This document shows, in pieces, positions 1 to 8,385 of a DNA stretch of 64,000 bases (positions within the stretch are counted from its first letter, which is position 1; every line of letters starts with the position of its first letter). This stretch comes from Bacillus sp. AFS006103 (GTDB taxonomy: Bacteria > Bacillota > Bacilli > Bacillales > Cytobacillaceae), in NCBI GenBank assembly GCA_002559145.1, contig NTXX01000001.1:1-64000 (forward strand), given 5' to 3'. The position numbers were made by a program, and so were the translations under genes. The notes under the pieces were generated by a model. The model did not search any database, was not told where the DNA came from, and saw nothing but the letters and a program-made list of their open reading frames with translations.

Positions 1-110
1 GCGAAGTGCCTGGAGCGGAAATCAACAGGACCATTAGCAGGCACAAATTTAATAATTGGTTCCGACGAAAAGAAAAATTGCCGAGAAAAGCACCCTTTCT
101 CGACAATCTG

Positions 111-138
111 AAAGGAAAGTCGTTGACTTTCCTTTTTT
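111..138. terminator. Perfect hairpin downstream of spoIIIAH
   Basis: An 11-bp perfect stem (111-121 with 125-135) and a 3-base loop lies just past the spoIIIAH stop. The T-run follows on the + strand, so as a terminator of the minus-strand spoIIIA operon it is imperfect. A second stem (82-88 with 96-102) sits beside it and is followed by a T-rich stretch on the minus strand. The first 80 bases show no gene I can support. Confidence 0.55.
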
Positions 139-145
139 CATATAT

Positions 146-697
146 TTATTTTGTTGGTTGGAATTCTACGGCTACATAATTGGTTTCGCCAATTTCCTTT
201 TTTACCTGTAAGATAATTTTATTAGCCTCAGTGGCTGAAGGCTTCTTTTTGGATTTTACTGTAACTCTGACTTTTTCACCATCTGCTCTAACTAATGCAT
301 CTTCATAACCCATGGTTTTGATTAAGGTTTCAAGAATTTCTTCTTTTTGAGCAGTTTGATTCAATTTATCCATCTGGTCCTTTACCTTAGATCGCTCGAC
401 GGCAGGTAGATCAGTGGAGGCTAACTCAGTTGTTAATTCCTCTTGCTGTTCACTCCTTAGGTCATTAAGTTTCATTCGTAATTCTTCAAACTGCTCATCA
501 CCCGCCACGGTTGATACAATCGTTTTATCTACTTTAGCTTCCGTTTTTGTTTTCCCCTTATTTTGCTCCTTCGCATCTTGCTTTATGGCCGCCAAATCAT
601 TGCTCTTCTGCTCGGGTGAAGTAATGTAATAAACAGATAATACAACCACTAAACTTAACATTGTTAATAACCAAACTGTTTGTTTTTTCAATAGCAT
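146..697 (-). CDS. spoIIIAH: Stage III sporulation protein SpoIIIAH
   Basis: SpoIIIAH is the mother-cell membrane protein whose extracellular domain binds forespore SpoIIQ to form the channel (feeding tube) across the two sporulation membranes. The 183-residue product has one N-terminal membrane segment (about 8-25), a charged Lys/Glu/Gln linker, and a C-terminal domain ending in an EscJ/ring-building-like fold. It is the last gene of the eight-gene spoIIIA operon, 15 bases after spoIIIAG. It is somewhat shorter than I recall for B. subtilis, the difference falling in the linker. Identification rests on position and the recognisable C-terminal domain. Confidence 0.93.
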   Translation of the reverse strand: MLLKKQTVWLLTMLSLVVVLSVYYITSPEQKSNDLAAIKQDAKEQNKGKTKTEAKVDKTIVSTVAGDEQFEELRMKLNDLRSEQQEELTTELASTDLPAVERSKVKDQMDKLNQTAQKEEILETLIKTMGYEDALVRADGEKVRVTVKSKKKPSATEANKIILQVKKEIGETNYVAVEFQPTK

Positions 698-712
698 ATA
701 AAAACACCCCTT

Positions 713-1363
713 TTATTTTTTAGGCATGACTGCAACGCGGTGGCTTGGTACATCTAAAGTGCGCGTGACTGCCTCAACAATCCACTTTTTCACTTGTATA
801 TTCTCTGCGCCTTTCGCAACCACTAAGACACCGCGAATGACAGGTTTTTTCGTTTCTACTACAATAGGAACCTCTTTTTCGCCTTCGCGTATAATCACAA
901 GTTGTTCATCTGTTGAGGCTTCCTGTACTTTACGCTGCCCGCCATCGCGATCTGTTTCTTCTGTCGTTTGTGATTTAGAAACCCTATTTTTTTCAAGAAC
1001 TTTCTTATCAGTTGCATCAATATTGACAACAACTGTCACATCGTTTACCCCTAACATTTGTTGGAGGGCTTTCTTCAGCTGATTTTCATATTTTTCTTCA
1101 TATTTATCTACTGCCTTATTGCCAGAACCCTTATTTAACCCAAATGCCGGGACATCTTCGGCGGCTACCTTTCCGCTCGTCGTAACAGCTGTATCAGCTG
1201 CATTCGAGTTTGTTTTAAATACAATATTGCCCACAAGCATTAAAGCGGCTCCGATACATAAAACGACGAGCATATACTGGTATTTCCCTGGTTTCTTATC
1301 AGATTTACCTTCTATTTTGAGCACCTTTTTGAGCCATGAAAATGGTCCTTGGTTGTTATCCAT
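713..1363 (-). CDS. spoIIIAG: Stage III sporulation protein SpoIIIAG
   Basis: SpoIIIAG is a ring-forming component of the SpoIIIA-SpoIIQ channel, resembling type III secretion ring proteins. The product has one membrane segment at about residues 32-50 and a periplasmic-side domain with a long beta-rich insertion (KVLEKNRVSKSQTTEET region). I chose the ATG at 1363 rather than the longer frame because it overlaps the last codons of spoIIIAF by 8 bases, a typical coupled start, and gives 216 residues beginning MDNNQGPFSW. It sits between spoIIIAF and spoIIIAH in the usual order. Confidence 0.93.
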   Translation of the reverse strand: MDNNQGPFSWLKKVLKIEGKSDKKPGKYQYMLVVLCIGAALMLVGNIVFKTNSNAADTAVTTSGKVAAEDVPAFGLNKGSGNKAVDKYEEKYENQLKKALQQMLGVNDVTVVVNIDATDKKVLEKNRVSKSQTTEETDRDGGQRKVQEASTDEQLVIIREGEKEVPIVVETKKPVIRGVLVVAKGAENIQVKKWIVEAVTRTLDVPSHRVAVMPKK

Positions 1364-1985
1364 TATTCTTTTTAATCCCCCCTTCAATCGAAACTTCAAC
1401 TGTTTTTTCGGTCACATTCCATTTTTGCGAAAGAAAAGCGGCTATTTTTTCAGCTTCTTCTGTTGAGCTTTTGGATGGAAGAGGTGTTTCTGTGTTAATT
1501 TCGACTTGTTTGATTGCTTCGACTGTCTTCACTTCATTTTCTGGTTGCTTCAGAAGAACCGTAACCTTTTGGAGGTTGTCTGGGAATGCTTGGTCGCTTT
1601 CTTCATTTGTAGCTAGATCAATTTTTGCTATCTCCAATCCGTATTGTTCCATCAACTCCTCTTTCACGTCCTTTTTCAGTTGGACAGCCATTTCTTCTAA
1701 AATATATGCATGTTGTTGGGCTTGTATTTCTTTTTTCTTTAAATCTATTGAATTTTTCATATTTTTTTCTCCAGGGGCTTGATAAGAAGGGATTGAACCC
1801 AATGCTGTTTCAAAATCCTTAGAGATCAATTTAAAGATTGGCGTCAGAATAATCGCAATTAAGAGGAGTCCTGTAACCATTTTTGTGTATTTTTGCATAC
1901 TTGAATTGGGGAGGAGCATATCAATGACCGTGGCTAACAGGATAAATAAAATAATATTCGTTACCCACTCTATTAAAAATCCCAT
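1356..1985 (-). CDS. spoIIIAF: Stage III sporulation protein SpoIIIAF
   Basis: SpoIIIAF is a mother-cell membrane component of the SpoIIIA channel with two N-terminal membrane segments (about 8-27 and 35-53) and a soluble C-terminal ring-building domain. I chose the ATG at 1985 because it has a strong GGAGG site 5-9 bases upstream and gives 209 residues, the usual size; the longer frame to 2048 lies inside spoIIIAE. The 3' end overlaps spoIIIAG by 8 bases, so the two are translationally coupled. Confidence 0.92.
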   Translation of the reverse strand: MGFLIEWVTNIILFILLATVIDMLLPNSSMQKYTKMVTGLLLIAIILTPIFKLISKDFETALGSIPSYQAPGEKNMKNSIDLKKKEIQAQQHAYILEEMAVQLKKDVKEELMEQYGLEIAKIDLATNEESDQAFPDNLQKVTVLLKQPENEVKTVEAIKQVEINTETPLPSKSSTEEAEKIAAFLSQKWNVTEKTVEVSIEGGIKKNNG

Positions 1986-1996
1986 ATGAATCCTCC

Positions 1997-3196
1997 CTAT
2001 CTCATCATCATTGTTAGATTGCCGGCCGCAACAATAACCGTTATACATAAAAAGAACATCAATGAAACAATCCCTAAAGCTGCAAACACATAAATGACAC
2101 TTTTACTGATAATATCCAAGCAGGTAATAATTGGCCCGCCGCCTAATGGCTGCAAGATAGCTGCCGCAAATTTATAGATAAAGGCAATCATTAAAATTTT
2201 TATAGCCGGGAAAGCGACAATGATAAGCAAAATCCCAACCCCGGCGATGCCGACTGTATTTTTTAATAGGACCGATGCGCCAACCACCGTATCAGTGGCA
2301 TCTGTAAACATCCGGCCGATAACTGGTATAAAGTTTCCAGTCACAAATTTTGCTGTCCTGATGGTTATTCCGTCTGTTACAGCAGCTGATGCGCCTTGAA
2401 CGGATATAACACCTAGGAACACTGTCAAGAAGAGGCCCATTAACCCAATACACCAGTTCCTTAGCAGCGCTGCTAATTGGGAAACCTTATACTGTTCTGA
2501 CATCGTGCTTACTATACTCAACAAAGTTGCTAAGAAAAGAAGAGGCAGGATAATATACTGCATAAACATACCGCTTATATTCATTAAAAATAAAATCACC
2601 GGATGAAAAAAAGCTGCTGAGATCAGCCCGCCGGAAGCTGCAATTAACGCAAGTAAGAGTGGGACAAGTGCCAGTACAAAGGAGATCATCGATCCAATTG
2701 CCTCATTTGTATAAACGATAGCAATATGGAAACTATTCAAGGCAATAATCACTAAGACCATATACACAATTGAATAGGCAACCTTGCTAATCGTGCTTTT
2801 CTCAAACGCGTTCTGCATGGATTGAAGAAACATACTAAATATGGTTAGCATAATCAACGACCCTAGTAATTTTCCGTTAGAAACGAACTCTTGGAAAGCA
2901 AACTTTACTACTCCCAATCCCCACTGTTTAAACGAGAATTTCTTTTCACCGCTGACAAAATCATACAAGCTTCCCTTTTGGCTTTCAGGAAGAAATCCAC
3001 CATATTTATTAGTAATATCCTCCCAAAATTGTTTGAGTTCTGTCATATCGAGGGATTTAAGCTGGGCATCCACTAATTCCTGCGGAGAAAGTGGGTTTGA
3101 CGGTTCTTTGGTCTCGTCAGCAGCTTGTACACCTGAAAATGATAAAAAAAAGAATACAAGAATCATAATGGGAATAAACTGCATTCGCTGCTTCAT
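1997..3196 (-). CDS. spoIIIAE: Stage III sporulation protein SpoIIIAE
   Basis: This is the large polytopic membrane protein of the SpoIIIA complex, 399 residues, the size of the B. subtilis protein. It has an N-terminal signal-like segment (about 6-25), a soluble stretch with a YGGFLPE motif, then about seven to eight membrane segments from residue 110 to the end. It lies between spoIIIAD and spoIIIAF and is needed for forespore sigma-G activity. Start ATG is preceded by an AGAGGTG site. Confidence 0.95.
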   Translation of the reverse strand: MKQRMQFIPIMILVFFFLSFSGVQAADETKEPSNPLSPQELVDAQLKSLDMTELKQFWEDITNKYGGFLPESQKGSLYDFVSGEKKFSFKQWGLGVVKFAFQEFVSNGKLLGSLIMLTIFSMFLQSMQNAFEKSTISKVAYSIVYMVLVIIALNSFHIAIVYTNEAIGSMISFVLALVPLLLALIAASGGLISAAFFHPVILFLMNISGMFMQYIILPLLFLATLLSIVSTMSEQYKVSQLAALLRNWCIGLMGLFLTVFLGVISVQGASAAVTDGITIRTAKFVTGNFIPVIGRMFTDATDTVVGASVLLKNTVGIAGVGILLIIVAFPAIKILMIAFIYKFAAAILQPLGGGPIITCLDIISKSVIYVFAALGIVSLMFFLCITVIVAAGNLTMMMR

Positions 3197-3223
3197 TTTT
3201 ACACCTCTTTTTACGGACTTTCA

Positions 3224-3613
3224 TTAGCTCGGAATAAGTTTGATGATTGTTTCAATTAAAACAGTTAAAATCGGGATTGCCATTGCAAGGATAATAATTT
3301 TTCCTGCTAATTCAATTTTAGAGGAGAGAGCTCCCTGGCCGGCGTCCTTCGTAATCTGGGTGGCAAATTCAGCGATATAAGCAATTCCAATAATTTTTAA
3401 TATCGTTTCAATATAGACCATATTAACTTTTGCATTCACTGCCAGTTTTTCTAGCATATGAATGATTTCATATATTTTATCTACCAAAAAAAGGAAAATA
3501 ACACAGCCAACAAAAACGATTAAAAGGAAAGCAAAATTTGGCTTCTGTTCTTTAACAATTAAGGCTAGAAAGGTTGCGACAAGTGCTATTCCGACTATTT
3601 TTATGATTTCAAT
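3224..3613 (-). CDS. spoIIIAD: Stage III sporulation protein SpoIIIAD, apparent ATT start
   Basis: SpoIIIAD is a small membrane protein with about four segments, ending in the conserved ETIIKLIPS. The KEQKP, NMVYIETILKIIGIAYIAEF and DAGQGA stretches identify it. The family starts at the residues just before EIIKIVG. No ATG, GTG or TTG lies there in frame; the only candidate with a ribosome site (AAGGGGGG, 7-9 bases upstream) is ATT at 3613, which I use, giving 129 residues. Upstream ATGs at 3679 and 3673 would add about 22 hydrophilic residues and overlap spoIIIAC by more than 40 bases. Confidence 0.88.
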   Translation of the reverse strand: MEIIKIVGIALVATFLALIVKEQKPNFAFLLIVFVGCVIFLFLVDKIYEIIHMLEKLAVNAKVNMVYIETILKIIGIAYIAEFATQITKDAGQGALSSKIELAGKIIILAMAIPILTVLIETIIKLIPS

Positions 3614-3629
3614 CTTCGGACCCCCCCTT

Positions 3630-3833
3630 CTATTGATATAAAAATACTGATTTAATTTTTTGGAAGAGGTCATCCACAATAGATGCTACTTGAAATAAAA
3701 TATAGATAAACCCAAACAATGTAACCCACTGCGCGTATTCCTTTTTCCCTACCTGGTCAAGAACTGTATGCAAAAAAGCAACAACGATTCCCACACCTGC
3801 AATTTTAAAAATAATATCTACTTCTAAACCCAT
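3630..3833 (-). CDS. spoIIIAC: Stage III sporulation protein SpoIIIAC
   Basis: SpoIIIAC is a 67-residue membrane protein with two hydrophobic segments (about 5-25 and 32-52), related to SpoIIIAD. The family pattern (start MGLEVDIIFKIAGVGIVVAF, then DQVGKKEYAQW) is plain. It follows spoIIIAB by 11 bases and its stop lies just before the spoIIIAD ribosome site. Confidence 0.93.
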   Translation of the reverse strand: MGLEVDIIFKIAGVGIVVAFLHTVLDQVGKKEYAQWVTLFGFIYILFQVASIVDDLFQKIKSVFLYQ

Positions 3834-3844
3834 TGCTTTTCCCC

Positions 3845-4360
3845 CTAAAATAATAAAATAATCAGTAATAATCCTGATAAGAATCCAAGGCTCTTGACCA
3901 TTTTTTCATAAGTTACTTGGGCTTGAATCGCATCGGCCTCTTCTCTTTCAAGATGTGTCAGCGTCAGCATGATATGTTTTTGCTGGGAGATACGATCATG
4001 TCGACCAAGGGTTTCTCCAAATTGCTTCATGACTTCAAATTCGCCCTGCTTTAAAGCTGTGGAATTCCATATTTCCCTTAGTGAAGTTTCCCACGCCTCT
4101 TTAACGGTTGTCTCAGTGTCCGTTAATTTCTTGGAGAAGGACTCAAAAAAGGTTGAAAGCGGCTTTGAAAGCTGTTCAGCTAACCTCCTAGCAGCTTCAT
4201 GTAACGGTGTATGGCCGTACATTATTTCTGCTTCAAGTGATTGCAGGGCAGTTCTTAAAGCACGAAGCTGCCTTGGTCGCTCGCTAAAGCGCCTGGAAAT
4301 CTCAAATCCAATCCATGTGGTTGCGACAATTATGAATACAGCACCTATAAGCTTAATCAT
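3845..4360 (-). CDS. spoIIIAB: Stage III sporulation protein SpoIIIAB
   Basis: SpoIIIAB is a 171-residue membrane protein with N-terminal (about 3-20) and C-terminal (about 155-171) hydrophobic segments around a helical cytoplasmic domain; it resembles GspF-type secretion proteins (family knowledge). Motifs RPRQLRALRTALQSLEAEI and the GETLGRHDR stretch match the family. Its ATG immediately follows the spoIIIAA stop codon, so translation is probably coupled. Confidence 0.94.
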   Translation of the reverse strand: MIKLIGAVFIIVATTWIGFEISRRFSERPRQLRALRTALQSLEAEIMYGHTPLHEAARRLAEQLSKPLSTFFESFSKKLTDTETTVKEAWETSLREIWNSTALKQGEFEVMKQFGETLGRHDRISQQKHIMLTLTHLEREEADAIQAQVTYEKMVKSLGFLSGLLLIILLF

Positions 4361-5284
4361 TTATGTCACTCTCACTTTTTGATTCATTTCTATACCATTT
4401 GCATCTAAAATATGTGTAACCGTTCCAGGTCCTGATTTCCTGCTTAGGACAACAAACCGTTGAAAGATTTTTTGATCAAGAATCTCACGTAAAGAGGGTC
4501 TGTTCCTTACTTCTTCGATGCTTGTCCCATGGGTGGTCATCATTAACTTTATCCCCGCGTGAACCGCTTCCTGGATGGCCTCAGCATCTTCTTTCCGGCC
4601 GATTTCATCAACAACCAAAATATCAGGGCTCATCGAGCGAATCATCATCATCATTCCTTCAGCTTTCGGGCAGGCATCTAGTACATCCAAACGGTCTCCA
4701 AACGTTAATTGCGGGATTCCATTCACACATCCGGCAATCTCACTGCGTTCATCTACAATCCCTACCTTACTTGCCTGTATGCCTTTCACTAACAACCCTG
4801 AAGAGGCGATTCTTGCAATATCCCGCAGTAACGTTGTTTTTCCGGTTTGCGGAGGACCAATCACCATTGTATGCATCCAATTCCCCTGATAGATATACGG
4901 AATAATCGACTCAGCTATCCCAACTTTTTCCCTTGCTATCCGAATATTAAATGAGGAAATATCCCTAATTGCCTTGACCTTGCCACCTTCAAGGATAACC
5001 TTGCCGGCCAGACCAATCCGATGGCCACCGGAGACCGTTATAAACCCTTGCTTAAGTTCCTCTTCGAGAGTATAAATGGAGAAATGACTGATTTTATTCA
5101 TGAGGTGAAACGCATCATCAGGTTGAATAATATACGATAAAAACTTAGGTGCACCCTTCAGTGTCATTTCAATCGGTCGATTAATGCGTATACGGATTTC
5201 TTCTAATTCTTCTTTTTGATTAGGAGGGATTGTGCTGATCAGGTCGGCAATTTTTTTAGGTAAAAAGTTTAGGATTGATTCCAT
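4361..5284 (-). CDS. spoIIIAA: Stage III sporulation ATPase SpoIIIAA
   Basis: This is the AAA-type ATPase that powers or assembles the SpoIIIA-SpoIIQ channel from the mother-cell cytoplasm. Walker A is GPPQTGKTT (about residue 144 on) and Walker B ends ILVVDEIGR. I chose the ATG at 5284 because AAGGAGG lies 8 bases upstream and the product is then 307 residues, the B. subtilis length. It is the first gene of the operon and has a sigma-E-like promoter about 40 bases upstream. Confidence 0.95.
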   Translation of the reverse strand: MESILNFLPKKIADLISTIPPNQKEELEEIRIRINRPIEMTLKGAPKFLSYIIQPDDAFHLMNKISHFSIYTLEEELKQGFITVSGGHRIGLAGKVILEGGKVKAIRDISSFNIRIAREKVGIAESIIPYIYQGNWMHTMVIGPPQTGKTTLLRDIARIASSGLLVKGIQASKVGIVDERSEIAGCVNGIPQLTFGDRLDVLDACPKAEGMMMMIRSMSPDILVVDEIGRKEDAEAIQEAVHAGIKLMMTTHGTSIEEVRNRPSLREILDQKIFQRFVVLSRKSGPGTVTHILDANGIEMNQKVRVT

Positions 5285-5323
5285 GAAAGTATCCTCCTTG
5301 TATTTGCCTTTCTCATTATTTAA

Positions 5324-5351
5324 AATGTATGCCTGCTTGGTCACATTATGA
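5324..5351 (-). promoter_or_regulatory. Candidate sigma-E promoter of spoIIIA
   Basis: On the minus strand a perfect CATACATT -10 (5324-5331) follows an ATA -35 core (5347-5349) at about 15 bases. This matches the sigma-E pattern expected for the mother-cell spoIIIA operon, and it lies about 40 bases before the SpoIIIAA start. Confidence 0.6.
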
Positions 5352-5491
5352 CTTTCAAATCTGTCATTTCTTTTCTATTTTTTTAGATTATTACTAGAAC
5401 AAATAAGATAGGTTTAAACTTTTGTGGTTGGAACATTTTGAGGTGTCAGTCGTATTTTATAGAAAAGAATAATTGTAAAGGGGAGAGAGAA

Positions 5492-6160
5492 GTGTACAAT
5501 TACCAGCCTTTAATCCGAACCGGATTGGCTCCCAAGGATCATTTAATCAAAGTGTCAGGTGAAGGAGAATTGGCTATCCCACCTGACTCTGCTTCGGTAA
5601 ACCTAGGAGTTATCACAGATGGCAAGCAGTTAATTGCAGCCCAGCAGGAGAATTCGGTGGAGGTAACGAAAGTAATTGAAGCTCTTACCGCACTGGGAAT
5701 TTCTAAAAATAATATCCAGACTTTTGATTATCGAATTGAATCCGTGTACGACTATGATCAAGGGAAACAAATTTTTCGCGGCTATAAAATAACTCATATC
5801 TTGCAGATAAAACTAGAGGATTTATCAATCATTGGGAAAATAGTGGATACCGCTGTACAAAACGGTGTGAACTATGTCTCTAATGTCCAATTTACGGTGA
5901 AGAACAAGAATGCCTTTTATAAACAGGCCTTGGTACTTGCAGTAAATAATGCAACTGAAAAAGCAAAAACCATTGCAGGGACCTTAAATGTTGCGTTAAT
6001 AGCCACTCCGCACTTAATCGTTGAAGGAAATAATAATATCCAGCCCGTTTTTAACCAGCCTGGGGCATTCGTGAAAGGCACTGCTTCCACACAAATTGAA
6101 CCAGGACAAATAATAGTCAAAGCAGAAGTAATCGCAGAGTTTCACTTCAAACCAGTTTAA
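5492..6160 (+). CDS. SIMPL-domain (DUF541) protein
   Basis: The protein has the SIMPL/DUF541 fold: the opening VSGEGELAIPPDSASVNLGV, a central Q-IKLEDLS and KIVDTAVQNGVNYVSNVQF stretch, and a closing EVIAEFHF. Members resemble the E. coli YggE and IRAKBP-like proteins; their role is unclear, with links to oxidative stress in some bacteria. I chose GTG at 5492 (VYNYQPL...) because AAGGGGAGAG lies just upstream; the longer frame has no ribosome site. The product is 222 residues without a signal peptide, so it is probably cytoplasmic. It is divergent from spoIIIAA, where B. subtilis has yqhV. Confidence 0.85.
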   Translation: MYNYQPLIRTGLAPKDHLIKVSGEGELAIPPDSASVNLGVITDGKQLIAAQQENSVEVTKVIEALTALGISKNNIQTFDYRIESVYDYDQGKQIFRGYKITHILQIKLEDLSIIGKIVDTAVQNGVNYVSNVQFTVKNKNAFYKQALVLAVNNATEKAKTIAGTLNVALIATPHLIVEGNNNIQPVFNQPGAFVKGTASTQIEPGQIIVKAEVIAEFHFKPV

Positions 6161-6161
6161 T

Positions 6162-6200
6162 AAAAAAGGATTAAACCTGAAGTCAGGTTCAATCCTTTTT
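6162..6200. terminator. Bidirectional terminator
   Basis: AAAAAAGGATT and AATCCTTTTT flank the AACCTGA/TCAGGTT stem. It can end both the SIMPL gene (+) and the ccm operon (-). Confidence 0.85.
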
Positions 6201-6207
6201 GTTCTAT

Positions 6208-6717
6208 TTATCGATCGTATTTCTTTGCCCAATTATATAACTGCATTTCTGTCACCGGGCCATTAAAGTGCTCTCTAATAATTCCTTGTTTATCAATCAC
6301 AAATGTTTCAGGCTGCCCTGTCACATTATACATTTTTGAAACCTTCGCATTATAATCGAACAAATAGTTCATTCCAGCTTTATTATTATTTGTTACTTTA
6401 TTAATCTTATCCATGGTCTCACCACGATTAATCATAAGAAAATGATATTGATCACCATATTCTTTTTGGAAAGCTTCTAATTCGGGTAACTCTTCTTTAC
6501 ATGGAGCGCACCAGCTTGCAAAATAGTTCAAAATAACTACTTCTCCCTTAAAATCAGTGAGTTTGGTTGTACTTCCATCCAAATTTGGCATCGAAAAATT
6601 ATATGCCTTATCTCCAACATCTGTATGTTTTCCTTTTGTTACCATACTATAACCAAAGAAACCAAACATACCAACAATAAGAATCAATACGAGTAATTTG
6701 ATGACCCGATTGTTCAT
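6208..6717 (-). CDS. ResA/CcmG-like thiol-disulfide oxidoreductase
   Basis: This is a membrane-anchored thioredoxin-like protein that would keep apocytochrome c CxxCH cysteines reduced outside the membrane. It has an N-terminal membrane segment (about 7-24) and the redox motif WCAPC (Cys70, Cys73) in NYFASWCAPCKEELPEL, followed by the cis-Pro loop GQPETFVID. I chose ATG at 6717 because GGAGG lies 8 bases upstream; the product is 169 residues. It is the last gene of the ccm operon, the place of ccmG/dsbE in System I clusters, so a CcmG role is the best inference. Confidence 0.88.
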   Translation of the reverse strand: MNNRVIKLLVLILIVGMFGFFGYSMVTKGKHTDVGDKAYNFSMPNLDGSTTKLTDFKGEVVILNYFASWCAPCKEELPELEAFQKEYGDQYHFLMINRGETMDKINKVTNNNKAGMNYLFDYNAKVSKMYNVTGQPETFVIDKQGIIREHFNGPVTEMQLYNWAKKYDR

Positions 6718-6795
6718 CGTATTTCCTCCTGTCACCAGTAAAGTTCTAAACAAAAGGCCTGTTAATACTTCACAGGCCTAATTATCAATACTAGT

Positions 6796-6927
6796 TTATT
6801 TTTCTAGTTGTTTTAGGAATTCAATTTCCTTCTTAAGCTTGGTATGTCTTTTGCCAAGAATTACCATATATCCAAAAATAACTACCCATGCAACAGAATA
6901 GGCACCATACATAAATTCAAAACCCAT
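6796..6927 (-). CDS. ccmD: Heme exporter subunit CcmD (43 aa)
   Basis: This short reading frame starts MGFEFMYGAYSVAW, has a single membrane helix (about 8-26), and ends with a positively charged helix (GKRHTKLKKEIEFLKQ). That is the CcmD layout: a YGAY-type start, one helix and a basic tail. AGGAGG lies 7 bases before the ATG and ccmC ends 12 bases upstream. CcmD holds the CcmABC complex to holo-CcmE (family knowledge). It is too short for most gene callers. Assignment rests on layout and position rather than strong sequence identity. Confidence 0.8.
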   Translation of the reverse strand: MGFEFMYGAYSVAWVVIFGYMVILGKRHTKLKKEIEFLKQLEK

Positions 6928-6939
6928 GATCAATTCCTC

Positions 6940-7701
6940 CTAGTTTTCCAAGTCTTCTCTTAACTTTTCTTTATAACGCTCGACTTTAATTTTCATTTTT
7001 TCAAAAGATACACCTTTATGGAGAAGATAAGAATAAAGAATAGTGAATGCAGCAAGTGAAACAAACAGTGCCACTAGCATCGTACCCTCAATGCCTCCGC
7101 CTTTTTGAGAAGGACCCTCACCAAATACGATTGGATGAAACTTTGTTTGCCACCAGCGAATCGCGAAAAATACAATCGGAACATCCGCAAATCCAATAAT
7201 TCCAAATACAGCAGCGAGTCTAGCTTTTTTATCCCATACACCATCCATTTGACGAATCATAATGTAGGCAATATAGATAAAAAACAGAATTAACGTAGTA
7301 ATTAAGCGCGGTTCCCAAACCCACCAAGTATTCCAAGATGATTTTGCCCATATAGGGCCGGTTGTTAATACGATGACTGTAAAGACAACACCGATTTCAG
7401 CAGAAACATAAGCAAAAGTATCAAAAATTCTTTTCCGTTTCATTAAGAACAATATACTAAACACAAATGTTACAAAAAACGACATGAATGCCAGCCATGC
7501 AGAGCTTACATGAAAATAAAATATTTTTTGGGCTGCTCCCATCGTTACTTCTTCAGCAGCAAAGATAAAGATAAAATAAAGGGCAACCAACATGGATATA
7601 ACTGTAGCACCAAACAAAATCTTAGAAAGATCTAGGCCTTTTTTAACAGTCAATTGAGATCCAGGAAGCACTGCTTTCTCTCGTTCGAGATTCATACTCA
7701 T
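6940..7701 (-). CDS. ccmC: Heme-handling protein CcmC
   Basis: CcmC is a six-helix heme-handling protein that loads heme onto CcmE. The tryptophan-rich WWD-type motif is visible as WNTWWVWEPRL, and two external histidines occur in FYFHVSSAW and near KFHPIV. The product is 253 residues, the family size, with ATG at 7701 chosen because GGAGG is 9 bases upstream, overlapping the ccmB stop. It follows ccmB and precedes ccmD. Confidence 0.93.
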   Translation of the reverse strand: MSMNLEREKAVLPGSQLTVKKGLDLSKILFGATVISMLVALYFIFIFAAEEVTMGAAQKIFYFHVSSAWLAFMSFFVTFVFSILFLMKRKRIFDTFAYVSAEIGVVFTVIVLTTGPIWAKSSWNTWWVWEPRLITTLILFFIYIAYIMIRQMDGVWDKKARLAAVFGIIGFADVPIVFFAIRWWQTKFHPIVFGEGPSQKGGGIEGTMLVALFVSLAAFTILYSYLLHKGVSFEKMKIKVERYKEKLREDLEN

Positions 7702-7704
7702 CAC

Positions 7705-8385
7705 TTAAACCTCCAGCACATAATCAATTAATAAGAAACAAACAACAAAGAAGATAATATCGTACGCTGTGACCAACTGAATCCATGCTACAGCGCTTGA
7801 GAATTTCTCCATATTCGTTAAAATAATTCGTGTTGCTTGAACAACACCAATTAGGATTGGCGTTGTAATCGGAAACAGCAATAGTGGAAGCAGCATTTCA
7901 CTGCTTTTAGAATTGGCTGCCAAAGCAGCTAAGAATGTACCAATCGCAATAAATCCAAAACTGCCTAGGAAAACTACTAAAATAAAATAGGGAATACTGC
8001 CATAGAATTTGAAATCAAACAATAAAAACAAAAACGGGATTGAAACAAGTTCTACAATCAACATCATTGCGAAGTTGGCTATGAACTTTCCTAAATAAAT
8101 GCTGGCTGCTTCCATTGGAGCTACCAATAAACCTTGCATCGTGTCATTACGCTGCTCGGAAATAAATGATCTATTTAGACCTAATATCCCTGCAAAGACG
8201 ATAATTACCCAAATGACTCCCGGAATAACTGCTTTTGTTGTATTATTAGCAGGGTCAAAAGCAAAGCTGAAAACAACAATCACAAGACCTGCGAAAATAA
8301 TCTGTGTCACCATAATTTGTTTCGTTTTTAATTCAGAATATAAATCCTTTTGGGCTAGTAAGAGGGCTGTTCGAAAAATGTTCAT
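7705..8385 (-). CDS. ccmB: Heme exporter permease CcmB
   Basis: CcmB is the membrane subunit of the CcmAB ABC transporter that releases holo-CcmE. The protein has 226 residues and six hydrophobic segments. The family pattern is clear in LLAQKDLYSELKTKQ, SEQRNDTMQGLLVAP and SSEMLLPLLLFPITTPI. Its ATG overlaps the end of ccmA by 4 bases, so the two are translationally coupled. Confidence 0.94.
   Translation of the reverse strand: MNIFRTALLLAQKDLYSELKTKQIMVTQIIFAGLVIVVFSFAFDPANNTTKAVIPGVIWVIIVFAGILGLNRSFISEQRNDTMQGLLVAPMEAASIYLGKFIANFAMMLIVELVSIPFLFLLFDFKFYGSIPYFILVVFLGSFGFIAIGTFLAALAANSKSSEMLLPLLLFPITTPILIGVVQATRIILTNMEKFSSAVAWIQLVTAYDIIFFVVCFLLIDYVLEV

Noticed and set aside
5285..5344. Longer SpoIIIAA start at 5344
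   Set aside because: It would run through the sigma-E-like promoter and the strong ribosome site of the ATG at 5284.
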